Positions 51,076 to 59,613 are shown, counted from the first letter of the stretch. The stretch: 62,256 bases of DNA from Avoscillospira sp045580485 (GCA_045580485.1 JAZNNW010000027.1:1-62256), one strand, 5' to 3'. Program-made: numbers and translations. Notes: a model not told the origin generated them from the letters alone.

Positions 51076-52611
51076 ATGAGACGCTATTTTCTGCATATCA
51101 TTCTGGTGATTTTGCTTGTGCTCGTACTGGCGATCGGTGTTTCCGCTGTTGAATCCGATCCTTTGGCCGGCAGCGGCAGCCAGTCTGATATGACGATATT
51201 TGATCCGCCTGTTTCCACGGCGATCAATCCCTATTTCACCGGTACACTGAGAACCAGTGCAGAATGCATTGAAATGCTTAAAGATATGGAGGGATATCTC
51301 AGCAAGCCTGCCGGTGACTATGCGCAGTATTCCATCGGCTATGGCTGTAACATCAAGTATCTGAAACAGCATTATGAGAGTCTGGATATCAGCGCAGAAG
51401 ATCTACAAAAGGTCCTAAGCGGCACCGAGAGTAACTATATCCTCAAAGAGGACAAGGCCGAAGCATTGATGATGTATGTGCTGGTAGAGGTTGAGTCCAA
51501 ACTGGATAAATTCCTCGAAAAGCACAATATCGTACTCAATCAGTATCAGTACGATGCTTTGGTCAGTTTTACATACAATCTGGGTTATGGCTGGTTGGCT
51601 GACGACAGCCGCTTGGGTGAAGTGCTCATTGCCAATCAGTATACAGTCAATGAACTGGCCAGTGCCATGGGTGTCTACTGCCATGTGACGGTCAATAACG
51701 AACCCAAGGTTTTGGATCTGCTGGTAGATCGCCGTATTCGTGAGATCAAACTGTTCCTGTACGGTGCTTATGATCTGGATGATGTGGAACATAAGTTCTG
51801 TACACTCCGATATGATGCCGGTGACGGCGATGCCTTTACCGATATCGGTTTCTATCAGGTAGGTCAGCCTTATCAGATTTTGTTTGAAGCAGAACCCACA
51901 GAGAAGACCCTTCCTTATTTTGTCGGTTGGTATGATGAAAACGGTCAAAAGATCACTGCAGCTACACCCGTTGAAAAGAGTATGACTGTTACTGCCGTGT
52001 TCAGTGATATGCCTTCTGATCCGGAGCTGGTTCAGCCGGGAGCTGCCTATCAGCCAGGAAACGCTCCCTCTATCGGCGAAACCGAGTATGAGCCTGAGCA
52101 GGAAAGCTGGACACCCGTGGATATCACCGCAGTGTTCTCTGATATGAAGACCGATGACTGGCACTATGCCTATGTCTGTGAGCTTTACAGCAAGGCCGTT
52201 ATCGACGGATATCCCGATCGCACCTTCCGTCCCAACAATACCGTTACAACAGGTGAAGCTTTGAAGATGATTCTTCTGGCAGCCGGTTATGAAACCCCGG
52301 AACCCGTTGCGTCCCACTGGGCAAGAAACTTCTTGAATCTGGCATTGGAACAGGGGATTATTGATCGGGGCGATATTACAGATCTGGATGTTCCCATCAG
52401 CAGAGCCATGATGGCAAAAGTGGTTGCCAGATCTTTGTCACTGATCCCCATGACCCAGGAGCAGTACTTTACCGACACCAACGACGGTAATGTTCAACTG
52501 CTTTATGAATATGGTATTTCCGATGGTTATGGCGACGGTACCTTCCGCCCCGACCGTTCTCTGACCCGTGCTGAACTCAGCGCCATTGTCTGCAGAATGT
52601 ATAAGAAATAA
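51076..52611 (+). CDS. Secreted GH24-type lysozyme-like protein with SLH domains
   Basis: A 511-residue secreted protein. A signal peptide (residues 1-24, cleavage likely after VSA) precedes a T4-lysozyme-like domain (about 60-235): Glu72 in MEGY, Asp81 and Ser86 fit the E-8-D-5-T/S catalytic spacing, and FTYNLGYG is the second signature. A beta-rich InlB/Flg-new-type repeat (about 245-310) follows, then about three SLH repeats (from FSDMKTDDWHYAYV near residue 355 to the end, with DGYPDRTFRPN and DGYGDGTFRPD). SLH domains bind pyruvylated wall polymers, so the lysozyme would be held on the cell surface. AAAGGAGA precedes ATG 51076. Confidence 0.9.
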   Translation: MRRYFLHIILVILLVLVLAIGVSAVESDPLAGSGSQSDMTIFDPPVSTAINPYFTGTLRTSAECIEMLKDMEGYLSKPAGDYAQYSIGYGCNIKYLKQHYESLDISAEDLQKVLSGTESNYILKEDKAEALMMYVLVEVESKLDKFLEKHNIVLNQYQYDALVSFTYNLGYGWLADDSRLGEVLIANQYTVNELASAMGVYCHVTVNNEPKVLDLLVDRRIREIKLFLYGAYDLDDVEHKFCTLRYDAGDGDAFTDIGFYQVGQPYQILFEAEPTEKTLPYFVGWYDENGQKITAATPVEKSMTVTAVFSDMPSDPELVQPGAAYQPGNAPSIGETEYEPEQESWTPVDITAVFSDMKTDDWHYAYVCELYSKAVIDGYPDRTFRPNNTVTTGEALKMILLAAGYETPEPVASHWARNFLNLALEQGIIDRGDITDLDVPISRAMMAKVVARSLSLIPMTQEQYFTDTNDGNVQLLYEYGISDGYGDGTFRPDRSLTRAELSAIVCRMYKK

Positions 52612-52614
52612 CAA

Positions 52615-52640
52615 ATACCCTCTCCACACGGAGAGGGTAT
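52615..52640 (+). terminator. Hairpin after the lysozyme-SLH gene
   Basis: An 11-bp perfect stem (52615-52625 with 52630-52640) with an ACAC loop, but no T run. Termination is probable but not certain. Confidence 0.55.
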
Positions 52641-52710
52641 CCTTACAGTACGATTTATCGGACATTTCTAAGAATAAACTAAGCACACAAACCGAAAGGA
52701 GTGCTTGGTT

Positions 52711-52830
52711 ATGTATCATGTTCGTTATGTCCGAGGTCATATTGAAGTCTATTCCGTCAACGGCTGCTTTTTGTTCTCCGCTGACTCTATGCGGGAAGTG
52801 GATGAAATGATGGAGGAATCATATGCGTAA
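52711..52830 (+). CDS. 39-aa protein coupled to truA
   Basis: A 39-residue protein, MYHVRYVRGHIEVYSVNG followed by CFLFSADSMREVDEMMEES, that looks like one beta hairpin and a helix. AAAGGAGT lies 9 bases before the ATG, and it overlaps the truA start by 8 bases, so translational coupling is likely. Similar short ORFs of the GHIEVY type occur in other clostridia (recollection). Function unknown. Confidence 0.72.
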   Translation: MYHVRYVRGHIEVYSVNGCFLFSADSMREVDEMMEESYA

Positions 52831-53563
52831 TTTTAAGCTGCTCCTGGCCTACGATGGCAGTCGATATAGGGGCTGGCAACGCTTGGGGGATACCGACAAT
52901 ACCATTCAAGGTAAACTGGAAAATGTGTTGACACGAATGGTCGGAGAACCTGTCGAAGTAATTGGCAGCGGCCGCACTGATGCCGGAGCCCATGCCGCCG
53001 GTCAGGCCGCAAACTTTCATGCAAATACTGATATGCGTGCTGATGAGATTTGTGCGTACCTTCGGCAGTATCTGCCGGAGGATATTGGCGTTCTTTCTGT
53101 GGAAGAAGTGGATGAGAGGTTCCACAGTCGCTTTCATGCTGTTCAAAAAACTTATACCTATCGTATTTGGACTTCGGAGCAGCCCTGCGTCTTTGCTCGA
53201 AAATATGTATGGCCTGTGAGGGCCCAGTTTGACCTGTGTGCCATGAAAGCGGCAGCCGGTTATTTTCTCGGGTCACATGATTTTACGGCGTTCTGTTCCA
53301 ATAAACATTTTAAGAAGAGTGCTGTTCGCACGATCTATTCCTTTGATATTGAACAGACAGAAACAGAACTCTCCTTTACTGTGACGGGAGACGGTTTTCT
53401 CTATAATATGGTTCGGATCATGGTCGGAACGCTGCTGTCGGTTGGCAGGGGTGACCGAACGCCAAGCGACATTCCCACCATTTTGGAAAGCAAAAACAGG
53501 GAACTGGCAGGGGAGACTGTCCCCGCAAAGGGGCTTTGCTTGATGGAGGTACAGTATCCATGA
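52823..53563 (+). CDS. truA: tRNA pseudouridine(38-40) synthase
   Basis: A 246-residue enzyme that modifies the tRNA anticodon arm. The catalytic Asp53 is in GSGRTDAGAHA. DFTAFCSNKH and DGFLYNMVRIMVGTLL motifs are in place. GGAGGAA precedes ATG 52823. Overlaps the 39-aa gene upstream and the ArsC-like gene downstream (ATGA at 53560). Confidence 0.97.
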   Translation: MRNFKLLLAYDGSRYRGWQRLGDTDNTIQGKLENVLTRMVGEPVEVIGSGRTDAGAHAAGQAANFHANTDMRADEICAYLRQYLPEDIGVLSVEEVDERFHSRFHAVQKTYTYRIWTSEQPCVFARKYVWPVRAQFDLCAMKAAAGYFLGSHDFTAFCSNKHFKKSAVRTIYSFDIEQTETELSFTVTGDGFLYNMVRIMVGTLLSVGRGDRTPSDIPTILESKNRELAGETVPAKGLCLMEVQYP

Positions 53564-53901
53564 ATATTCAAATTTTTGGAACAAACAAGTGCTTTGACAC
53601 TAAAAAAGCAGAACGATATTTCAAAGAGCGGAAGATCAAATTTCAAAGCATCGATTTGGTCAAATTCGGTATGTCCGGAAGAGAATTTGACAGTGTCGTC
53701 CGGGCAGTTAAGGGAATCGACAATCTGATCAACTGGGACGCAAAGCATCCCGATATTGATCTGATGCGATATATGGATGATACAGTCGCAAAAGAAGATA
53801 AGGTTTATGACAATCCCAAACTGATGCGGACACCGATCGTACGAAACGGACAGAAGGCTACGGTCGGTTATTGTCCGGATATTTGGAGCACATGGGAATG
53901 A
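53560..53901 (+). CDS. ArsC/Spx-family protein
   Basis: A 113-residue thioredoxin-fold protein of the ArsC/YffB/Spx group. Only one Cys is in the loop (Cys11 in TNKCFDTKKA), so it has no CxxC switch; the RTPIVRN segment with conserved Arg/Pro is present. The family includes glutathione- or thioredoxin-dependent reductases and Spx-type regulators; the exact role is unclear. GGAGGT lies about 10 bases before ATG 53560, and it is coupled to truA. Confidence 0.85.
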   Translation: MNIQIFGTNKCFDTKKAERYFKERKIKFQSIDLVKFGMSGREFDSVVRAVKGIDNLINWDAKHPDIDLMRYMDDTVAKEDKVYDNPKLMRTPIVRNGQKATVGYCPDIWSTWE

Positions 53902-53904
53902 TAG

Positions 53905-53934
53905 AACGCCATCGGATATTTATCCGATGGCGTT
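53905..53934. terminator. Bidirectional terminator (ArsC-like / nhaC)
   Basis: A 14-bp perfect stem (53905-53918 with 53921-53934) with a 2-base loop and moderately T-rich flanks. Confidence 0.8.
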
Positions 53935-53938
53935 ATCT

Positions 53939-55264
53939 TTATTTCACCTTTTTTCCTGCACCGAGGAAGATGTACACGAGAGAAGAGATGCCCAGCATGT
54001 AGGGATAGAACAAAACAGGGATGATCTCAAAAGCAGAAACACTGGCATCCAGAGCCATGGCCGTGGAAACTGCGATCAGCATCTGTGCACCGTAGGGAAT
54101 AATGCCCTGGAAAATGCAGGAGAATGTATCCAGCAGGGAAGCAGATTCTTTGGGAGTGATTCCGTATTCCTTACTGATCTGCTTTGCGATGGGACCGGCC
54201 ATAACAATGGCCACCGTGTTATTGGCGGTAGCGATATCCATGGCACCGACCAGAAGACCAACACCGAGCCGACCGCCAACACGGCCACGAAATACTTTGC
54301 GAATAAAGCCCAGCAATGCCTCAAAGCCGCCAAATTCCCGGATGAGACCGCACATGGCAGAAACAAGGACCGTCACCAGAATGGTCTCAAACATTCCGGC
54401 AGCACCGCTGCCCATGTTGCTCAGCAGGGTCATCATATTGGCAGTGCCGGTCACCAGTGTGATGATCGTACCGGAAAGGATACCGATCAACAGGACGACA
54501 AAGACATTGACACCTGCAATACCGCCAATCAAGACCAGCACATAAGGGATCAGCAGAAGGAGGTTATATTCAGGGCATTGAATGTGCTCAACACCGTTGC
54601 TAAAAGAAAGGATGAGAATCACAATCAATGTTGCAATTGCTGCGGGTAAGGCGATTTTGAAGTTTGCACGGAACTTATCCTTCATGGCACAATTTTGCGT
54701 ATTGCAGGCAGCGATGGTTGTATCGGAAATGAAGGACAGATTATCGCCAAACATGGCACCACCCATGACAGAGCCAATACACAGCGGCAGAGAAAAGCCG
54801 GAGACATTGGAGACGGCCACAGCGATGGGAGTGATCAAGGTAATTGTACCGACACTGGTACCCATTGCCACAGAGACAAAGCAGGCAGCGATAAACAAAA
54901 CTGCTACGGCTGCCCAGGCAGGGGTCACAGAAAGCAGAAAATATGCAACAGCTTCGGCGCTGTCGCGACCGGTAACACCGACAAATACACCGGAGACCAA
55001 GAAAATCAAAATCATGGTCATGATGTCCTTATCGCCGACGCCCTTGGCCATGACCTCCAGTTTTTTGTCAAAAGTCAAAGCTTTGTTCTGCAGGCAGGCG
55101 ACCAATAAAGCAATCAAAAAGATCACGACGATTGGGATATTATAAAAGCCCATGGAGATATCAAGAACATACTCAAACACGAGACCGAGTCCGAGATACA
55201 GCACAAGAAATACACCGACAGGCAACAGTGCGATTGGTCTGCTTATAATTTTGTTTTCCATCAT
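53939..55264 (-). CDS. nhaC: NhaC-family Na+/H+ antiporter
   Basis: A 441-residue protein with about 11-12 membrane helices. The characteristic NhaC segment GSVMGGAMFGDNLSFISDTTIAACNTQ (about residues 163-189) and GTSVGTITLITPIAVA are clear. It exchanges sodium and protons across the cell membrane. Tandem ATGs at 55264 and 55261 follow a GAGG; either could start. It is a single-gene unit, divergent from the EamA transporter. Confidence 0.92.
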   Translation of the reverse strand: MMENKIISRPIALLPVGVFLVLYLGLGLVFEYVLDISMGFYNIPIVVIFLIALLVACLQNKALTFDKKLEVMAKGVGDKDIMTMILIFLVSGVFVGVTGRDSAEAVAYFLLSVTPAWAAVAVLFIAACFVSVAMGTSVGTITLITPIAVAVSNVSGFSLPLCIGSVMGGAMFGDNLSFISDTTIAACNTQNCAMKDKFRANFKIALPAAIATLIVILILSFSNGVEHIQCPEYNLLLLIPYVLVLIGGIAGVNVFVVLLIGILSGTIITLVTGTANMMTLLSNMGSGAAGMFETILVTVLVSAMCGLIREFGGFEALLGFIRKVFRGRVGGRLGVGLLVGAMDIATANNTVAIVMAGPIAKQISKEYGITPKESASLLDTFSCIFQGIIPYGAQMLIAVSTAMALDASVSAFEIIPVLFYPYMLGISSLVYIFLGAGKKVK

Positions 55265-55291
55265 TGTAACCTCATTTTTCTTCTTTTGACC

Positions 55292-55320
55292 ATTTTATCT
55301 GCAATGCTGTCAAAAATCAA
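55292..55320 (-). promoter_or_regulatory. nhaC promoter
   Basis: On the minus strand, TTGATT (55315-55320), a 17-base spacer and TAAAAT (55292-55297). Confidence 0.7.
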
Positions 55321-55327
55321 CTGCCGA

Positions 55328-55356
55328 TTGACGGAAACTGTCAGAACAGTTATAAT
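55328..55356 (+). promoter_or_regulatory. Promoter of the EamA transporter gene
   Basis: TTGACG (55328-55333), a 17-base spacer and TATAAT (55351-55356). Back to back with the nhaC promoter. Confidence 0.82.
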
Positions 55357-55383
55357 AAGCGAAAAACTGTGGAGGCATTTTCC

Positions 55384-56274
55384 ATGAATCAAACCGCTGC
55401 TGCAAAGCTGAAGGTCTTTGCGTCAATGTTTATCTTCGGTACCATCGGTATTTTTGTCCGCTATATTTCCTTACCCAGTGAAATCGTTGCCCTGGCTAGA
55501 GGTATCATCGGTGTGATATTTCTTCTGGGTGTTGTACTGATCCGGGGCGGCAAGCTGAATTGGACGCAAATTCGCAAGAATCTGCTCTGGCTGATCCTGT
55601 CCGGTACCGCCTTGGGCTTCAACTGGATATTCCTGTTTGAATCCTATCGCTTTACCTCAGTTGCGGTCGGCACACTTTGTTATTATATGGCACCCATTTT
55701 TATCATTATTGTTTCGCCACTTCTGCTGAGGGAACGGCTGACAGTCAAAAAAGTGATTTGCGTTGTTCTGGCATTGCTTGGCATGGTATGTATTTCCGGC
55801 GTACTCGCCGGCGGTTTCCCTTCTGGAAGCGAATTGCGCGGCATTTTGCTGGGTCTTGCGGCCGCTGTCCTGTATGCCTCCATTGTTTTGATGAACAAGA
55901 AGATCTACGGCGTTTCAGCCTATGATAAAACCATTCTTCAGCTGGGAATTTCTGCAATTACGCTGATTCCGTACTGTCTCCTAACTACCGACCTTGCTGC
56001 CATTGATCTGACCGGAAAGGCACTGCCCATGCTGCTGTTGGTTGGTATCATCCATACCGGTCTTGCATATTACCTCTATTTTGGCGCAATGGATCATGTG
56101 TCAGGGCAGACGGCTGCCATGATCAGCTATGTGGATCCTGCCATTGCGGTTCTGGCATCCATTATCATTCTCCGTGAACCCATGGAGCCTGTTGAGGCCT
56201 TTGGCGCTGTATTGATCCTGGGTGCTGCACTTATGAGTGAAGTCACGATTAAGAAGCCGAAACAATACAGTTAA
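55384..56274 (+). CDS. EamA-family drug/metabolite transporter
   Basis: A 296-residue protein with ten predicted membrane helices in two EamA repeats (about 1-140 and 150-290). The second-half REPMEPVEAFGAVLILGAAL pattern is typical of this family. Substrate unknown; many members export amino acids or metabolites. ATG 55384 has GGAGG 8 bases upstream; the earlier GTG at 55369 overlaps this site. Confidence 0.9.
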   Translation: MNQTAAAKLKVFASMFIFGTIGIFVRYISLPSEIVALARGIIGVIFLLGVVLIRGGKLNWTQIRKNLLWLILSGTALGFNWIFLFESYRFTSVAVGTLCYYMAPIFIIIVSPLLLRERLTVKKVICVVLALLGMVCISGVLAGGFPSGSELRGILLGLAAAVLYASIVLMNKKIYGVSAYDKTILQLGISAITLIPYCLLTTDLAAIDLTGKALPMLLLVGIIHTGLAYYLYFGAMDHVSGQTAAMISYVDPAIAVLASIIILREPMEPVEAFGAVLILGAALMSEVTIKKPKQYS

Positions 56275-56283
56275 ATTGACCGT

Positions 56284-56314
56284 AAAAAATCCCTCCAATC
56301 TGGAGGGATTTTTT
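56284..56314. terminator. Bidirectional terminator (EamA / APC permease)
   Basis: A 14-bp stem (56284-56297 with 56301-56314) with A-run and T-run arms, active on both strands. Confidence 0.92.
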
Positions 56315-56324
56315 GTAGAATAGA

Positions 56325-57716
56325 TTACTTCTCTTCTGCCTCGGGATGATAGAAGAATTTGCCAACAAACAGAACTATAACAGTAATAATGGCAAAGAAC
56401 AGGACAGGGAAGGAGAAGCGCCCTTCGGCAGCTGCAGCCTGGTACTTGGCAATACCGTGAGAGTAGATTGCACAGCCAACCAGGAATACAGAACTGAGAA
56501 TAGCCAAAGAGGGGACAATATAACGCTTAAAGAAGTTATCCTCGGTATGCTTATACATCTTTGCAAAGATGGGGATGTACATCAGGTAAAGGGCTACAAT
56601 GACCAGTTCACTGGAGTCAAAGCTGAACAGACCGAACCAATTGGTACTGCTGAGATTTGCGCCGAAGAAATAGACCAGCCAAACAGTTGCGATCAAAGCA
56701 CCGAAGAAGGTGGAGTTGACGGGCATGTTGGTATCCTCGTCCACTCTTGCGAAGAAAGAGGGCTTGGGACCATGACCACGGGCAGCCAGAGAGTACATAT
56801 TTCTGGAGTTGGCCATCAACAGACCGTTGGTCGTACCAAGGCAGGAAACCACAACAAACACAGACAGAATGGTACCCATGGTGTTGCCAAACAGGTTCAT
56901 GAATGCCTGCGTAGAACCGGAAGCCATCAGTTCGTCCACGGAGATGGCACCGCAGATGCCCAGATAGTAGCAAACAAAAACTGCAACGATAATGAAGCCG
57001 CCGAGGATCAGAGCCAGAGGCAGTGTCTTCTTTGCATTCTTCAATTCCGCATTGATGGAGGTTGCCAAAATCCAGCCCTCAAAGGCAAAGGCCAGAGCGA
57101 CAACAGACTTCATCATGCCGCCGAAGAAGGATACATCGGAGGTAACATCCATGGAGAAGTTTGCAGCCAGCTGACCGTTGGACAGGCCGGCAGCAGTGCC
57201 AACAATAGCCATCAGAATCAGGGGGATCAGCTTAATGACAGTAGTAGAGACCTGCAGCTTGCCAGCCAGCTTGGGGGAAACGGCATTGACAAATACATCA
57301 GCCATCAGGATAAAGGCTGCAAGGACCATGGTCTCGCCGCTTGTCAGACCAAAACCAAACAGGGCGCCCAGATATCTGGCGGTGACCCAGCACAACACAG
57401 AGGCAATACCGGGAGTGTAAATAAAGGTCATAAACCAGCCCAAATAATAAGCATACTTGGGACCGCAGACAGCTTCTGCATAGTCCAGAACACCATTGAC
57501 CTTCTCATACTTCTGGGCCAGAATGCTGAACGCATAGGCGCAGAACAGCATAATCACACCCATGATCAGCAGGGACAGAACGCCGGACAGCACGTTGCCG
57601 CCAGTGGCAGCCAGAACAGCTTCGGTCTTAAAGAAGATGCCGGAGCCAATGACGATACCGACGACCATGCAGATTGCAGTGGGCAGTCCGTATCTTTTTT
57701 CCATACTCTGTTTCAT
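56325..57716 (-). CDS. APC-superfamily amino acid permease
   Basis: A 463-residue transporter with about 12 membrane helices. The first helix contains VGIVIGSGIFFKTE, the typical GSGIF substrate-binding break, and the SRNMYSLAARGHGP segment follows later. It imports or exchanges an amino acid of unknown identity. GAGGAG precedes the ATG, and the promoter at 57773-57801 fits. Single-gene unit ending in a terminator. Confidence 0.92.
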   Translation of the reverse strand: MKQSMEKRYGLPTAICMVVGIVIGSGIFFKTEAVLAATGGNVLSGVLSLLIMGVIMLFCAYAFSILAQKYEKVNGVLDYAEAVCGPKYAYYLGWFMTFIYTPGIASVLCWVTARYLGALFGFGLTSGETMVLAAFILMADVFVNAVSPKLAGKLQVSTTVIKLIPLILMAIVGTAAGLSNGQLAANFSMDVTSDVSFFGGMMKSVVALAFAFEGWILATSINAELKNAKKTLPLALILGGFIIVAVFVCYYLGICGAISVDELMASGSTQAFMNLFGNTMGTILSVFVVVSCLGTTNGLLMANSRNMYSLAARGHGPKPSFFARVDEDTNMPVNSTFFGALIATVWLVYFFGANLSSTNWFGLFSFDSSELVIVALYLMYIPIFAKMYKHTEDNFFKRYIVPSLAILSSVFLVGCAIYSHGIAKYQAAAAEGRFSFPVLFFAIITVIVLFVGKFFYHPEAEEK

Positions 57717-57772
57717 TCATTTTCTCCTCTCATTTGGCAAGTCTTCATGCAGACTGCACAAAATATAAGAGT

Positions 57773-57801
57773 ATTATAATACACCTATCTGTTCATTGCA
57801 A
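57773..57801 (-). promoter_or_regulatory. APC permease promoter
   Basis: On the minus strand, TTGCAA (57796-57801), a 17-base spacer and TATAAT (57773-57778). Confidence 0.82.
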
Positions 57802-57824
57802 GGAGAATTTACAATTTTAAAGAG

Positions 57825-57864
57825 AAAAAGTGAGAAGGCTGCGGATGCAGCCTTCTCACTTTTT
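57825..57864 (-). terminator. Terminator after the cotJC fragment
   Basis: An 18-bp perfect stem (57825-57842 with 57847-57864) with T-rich sequence following on the minus strand. It starts right after the cotJC stop. Confidence 0.9.
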
Positions 57865-57865
57865 C

Positions 57866-58285
57866 TTACAGATCCAGTGCGGGATTCATTGCGTAGACAT
57901 TCTTCTGATTGAGCCGTTCACGCAAAAGCTGAATGGCCTCACCGAAGCGCTGGAAGTGCACAACTTCACGCTGCCGCAGGAACTTGATCACATCATTGAC
58001 ATCGGGGTCATCGCTGAGGCGCAGAATGTTATCGTAGGTGGTTCTGGCCTTCTGCTCAGCCGCAAGATCTTCGGAAAGATCCGTAATGGGATCGCCCTTG
58101 ACCTGCATGGAAGCAGCCGACCAGGGGAAACCGGAAGCAGCAGTGGGATAAACACCGGCGCTGTGGTCAACAAAATAGGGGGCAAAGGCACTGTCCTCGA
58201 TTTGAGAATCTGTCAGTTTTCTGGTCAGCTGGTGGACGATGGAACCAACCATCTCCAGGTGTCCTAACTCTTCTGTACCAATTTC
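57866..58285 (-). pseudogene. cotJC: 3' fragment of cotJC (manganese-catalase-family spore coat protein), 5' end missing
   Basis: The translated fragment (139 residues to 58285) matches the C-terminal two thirds of CotJC: EIGTEELGHLEMVGSIVHQLT, then YFVDHSAGVYPTAASG, KGDPI-DL-EDLAAEQKARTTYDNILRL and REVVHFQRFGEAI. The metal-ligand motifs Glu/His in TEELGHLE, Glu in AEQKAR and His in VVHFQRF are kept, but the first 60 or so residues are absent. Family similarity stops at 58285; the frame then runs on without a Met to a stop near 58352. Internal ATG 58252 has a weak site and would drop the TEELGHLE motif. A serine recombinase lies 138 bases away, divergent. The missing half is not elsewhere in the window. 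Confidence 0.85.
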
Positions 58286-58339
58286 CGGAATATGGTGACA
58301 CCTTCTTATGCATATAGATGTTTGGGAAGGAGTGAGCTT
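58274..58339. other. Presumed attachment/junction region beside the recombinase gene
   Basis: CotJC similarity ends at about 58285, 55 bases before the first ORF of the recombinase unit. Serine-recombinase attachment sites usually lie beside the recombinase gene, so the crossover core should be within this stretch. The exact core cannot be told without the partner site. Confidence 0.35.
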
Positions 58340-58435
58340 ATGGCCGATCGATTAAAATTACAAGCCCCCATCTTTGTGGATTTTCAATCATTTAAGGAAT
58401 TCCTGCAAGAGATACTCGAGTTGTGCAAAAGGTAA
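58340..58435 (+). CDS. 31-aa ORF upstream of the recombinase
   Basis: A short ORF with AAGGAG about 8 bases before ATG 58340. It encodes a hydrophobic/acidic peptide (MADRLKLQAPIFVDFQSFKE, then a short helix ending in ELCKR). It overlaps the recombinase GTG by 13 bases, so its translation probably supports recombinase translation, which lacks a good ribosome-binding site. Could be a leader peptide or small co-factor; not recognised. Confidence 0.55.
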   Translation: MADRLKLQAPIFVDFQSFKEFLQEILELCKR

Positions 58436-59613
58436 CCACTGTTGCAGCCTATTGCCGTGTATCTACCGATCATAAAGATCAGGCAAATTCCTTTGCAGCA
58501 CAGCAGCGCTTTTTCCGTGAATTGGTGCAAAGAGAGAGCGACTGGCAGTTATATAACATCTACGCCGACGAGGGAATCTCCGGTACTTCCACAAAGAAAA
58601 GACTGCAGTTTCTTCAGATGATGGAAGATGCAAGAAAACGGAAATTTGATCTGATTCTTACGAAGGAAGTGAGCCGTTTTGCAAGAAACATTCTGGATGC
58701 CATATCCTTCACCAGAGAACTTCGTGGGCTTGGCATTGGTGTATACTTTGTAACAGACGGTATCAACACCCTGGAGCCGGATGCGGAGTTAAGATTATCC
58801 ATACTTGGCTCCATTGCACAGGAAGAAAGCCGCAGAACTTCACAGCGTGTCAAGTGGGGTCAGACCAGACAGATGGAACAGGGGATAGTTTTCGGTCACT
58901 CTCTGCTTGGCTATGATCTGCATAACGGCGTGTTAACGATTGAGCCTGAAGGTGCTGCTCTTGTTCAGTGGATATACCGGCAGTATGCGATCATGAAGCG
59001 CAGCAGCACATCAATCGCTGAGAACCTGACTGAGATGACAGACAAAAAATGGTCTCCGTCCCAAATTATCAGAATATTGAAAAACGAAAAATATGTCGGA
59101 GATCTTGTGCAAAAAAAGACATATACCCCCGACTACCTGACCCACGAAAAAAAGAAAAACAATGGTGCAGAACCGGTGATTATCATTCAAAATCATCATC
59201 CGCCCATTATCGAGCGTCATCTTTGGGAAACCACACAGGCAGAGCTTCAGAAACGCAGCCGAAAGAAAACAACAGGACGATTCTGTTCCAATCAACATGC
59301 CTTATCCGGTAAAATTATCTGTGGAAAATGCGGTAATGTGTTTGTCTCGAGAACAAAGCAACGAAAAAACGGTAGTACATACCGTTTCTGGCGCTGCAAT
59401 GGTAACTGCGGAATAGGGAAGACTGTGGCGGATTCACTTCTGAAAGAAGCAATTTTGTCAGTAATTTACATGATTTTGCCAGAATTTTCGGAAATAGAAC
59501 AATCAGAATTATTCTTTCGACTTCTTGTAGAAAAGATCGTTGTGTATCCGGACAGACATCTGGAATTGTTTTTTTCGTCACAGAAGAAACCCATCACATT
59601 CTTTTTTGTATGA
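58423..59613 (+). CDS. Serine recombinase (resolvase/recombinase/zinc-ribbon type)
   Basis: A 396-residue site-specific recombinase. The resolvase catalytic domain (about 5-145) has YCRVST with nucleophile Ser14, LTKEVSRFARN and SQ/EESRR motifs; the recombinase DNA-binding domain (about 160-275) and a zinc ribbon with Cys300, Cys303, Cys325 and Cys329 follow. It is somewhat shorter than most large serine integrases (450-550), with a reduced C-terminus. Start is GTG 58423; its expression may rely on coupling to the 31-aa ORF. Lies beside the broken cotJC, the position expected for an element recombinase. Confidence 0.93.
   Translation: MQKVTTVAAYCRVSTDHKDQANSFAAQQRFFRELVQRESDWQLYNIYADEGISGTSTKKRLQFLQMMEDARKRKFDLILTKEVSRFARNILDAISFTRELRGLGIGVYFVTDGINTLEPDAELRLSILGSIAQEESRRTSQRVKWGQTRQMEQGIVFGHSLLGYDLHNGVLTIEPEGAALVQWIYRQYAIMKRSSTSIAENLTEMTDKKWSPSQIIRILKNEKYVGDLVQKKTYTPDYLTHEKKKNNGAEPVIIIQNHHPPIIERHLWETTQAELQKRSRKKTTGRFCSNQHALSGKIICGKCGNVFVSRTKQRKNGSTYRFWRCNGNCGIGKTVADSLLKEAILSVIYMILPEFSEIEQSELFFRLLVEKIVVYPDRHLELFFSSQKKPITFFFV

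Noticed and set aside
53927..55145. Long plus-strand frames under nhaC
   Set aside because: They are antisense shadows of the NhaC membrane protein; compositions are unnatural.
56346..57779. 477-aa plus-strand open frame
   Set aside because: It lies antisense to the APC permease; the product is rich in Gln, His, Asn and Gly, typical of a shadow frame.
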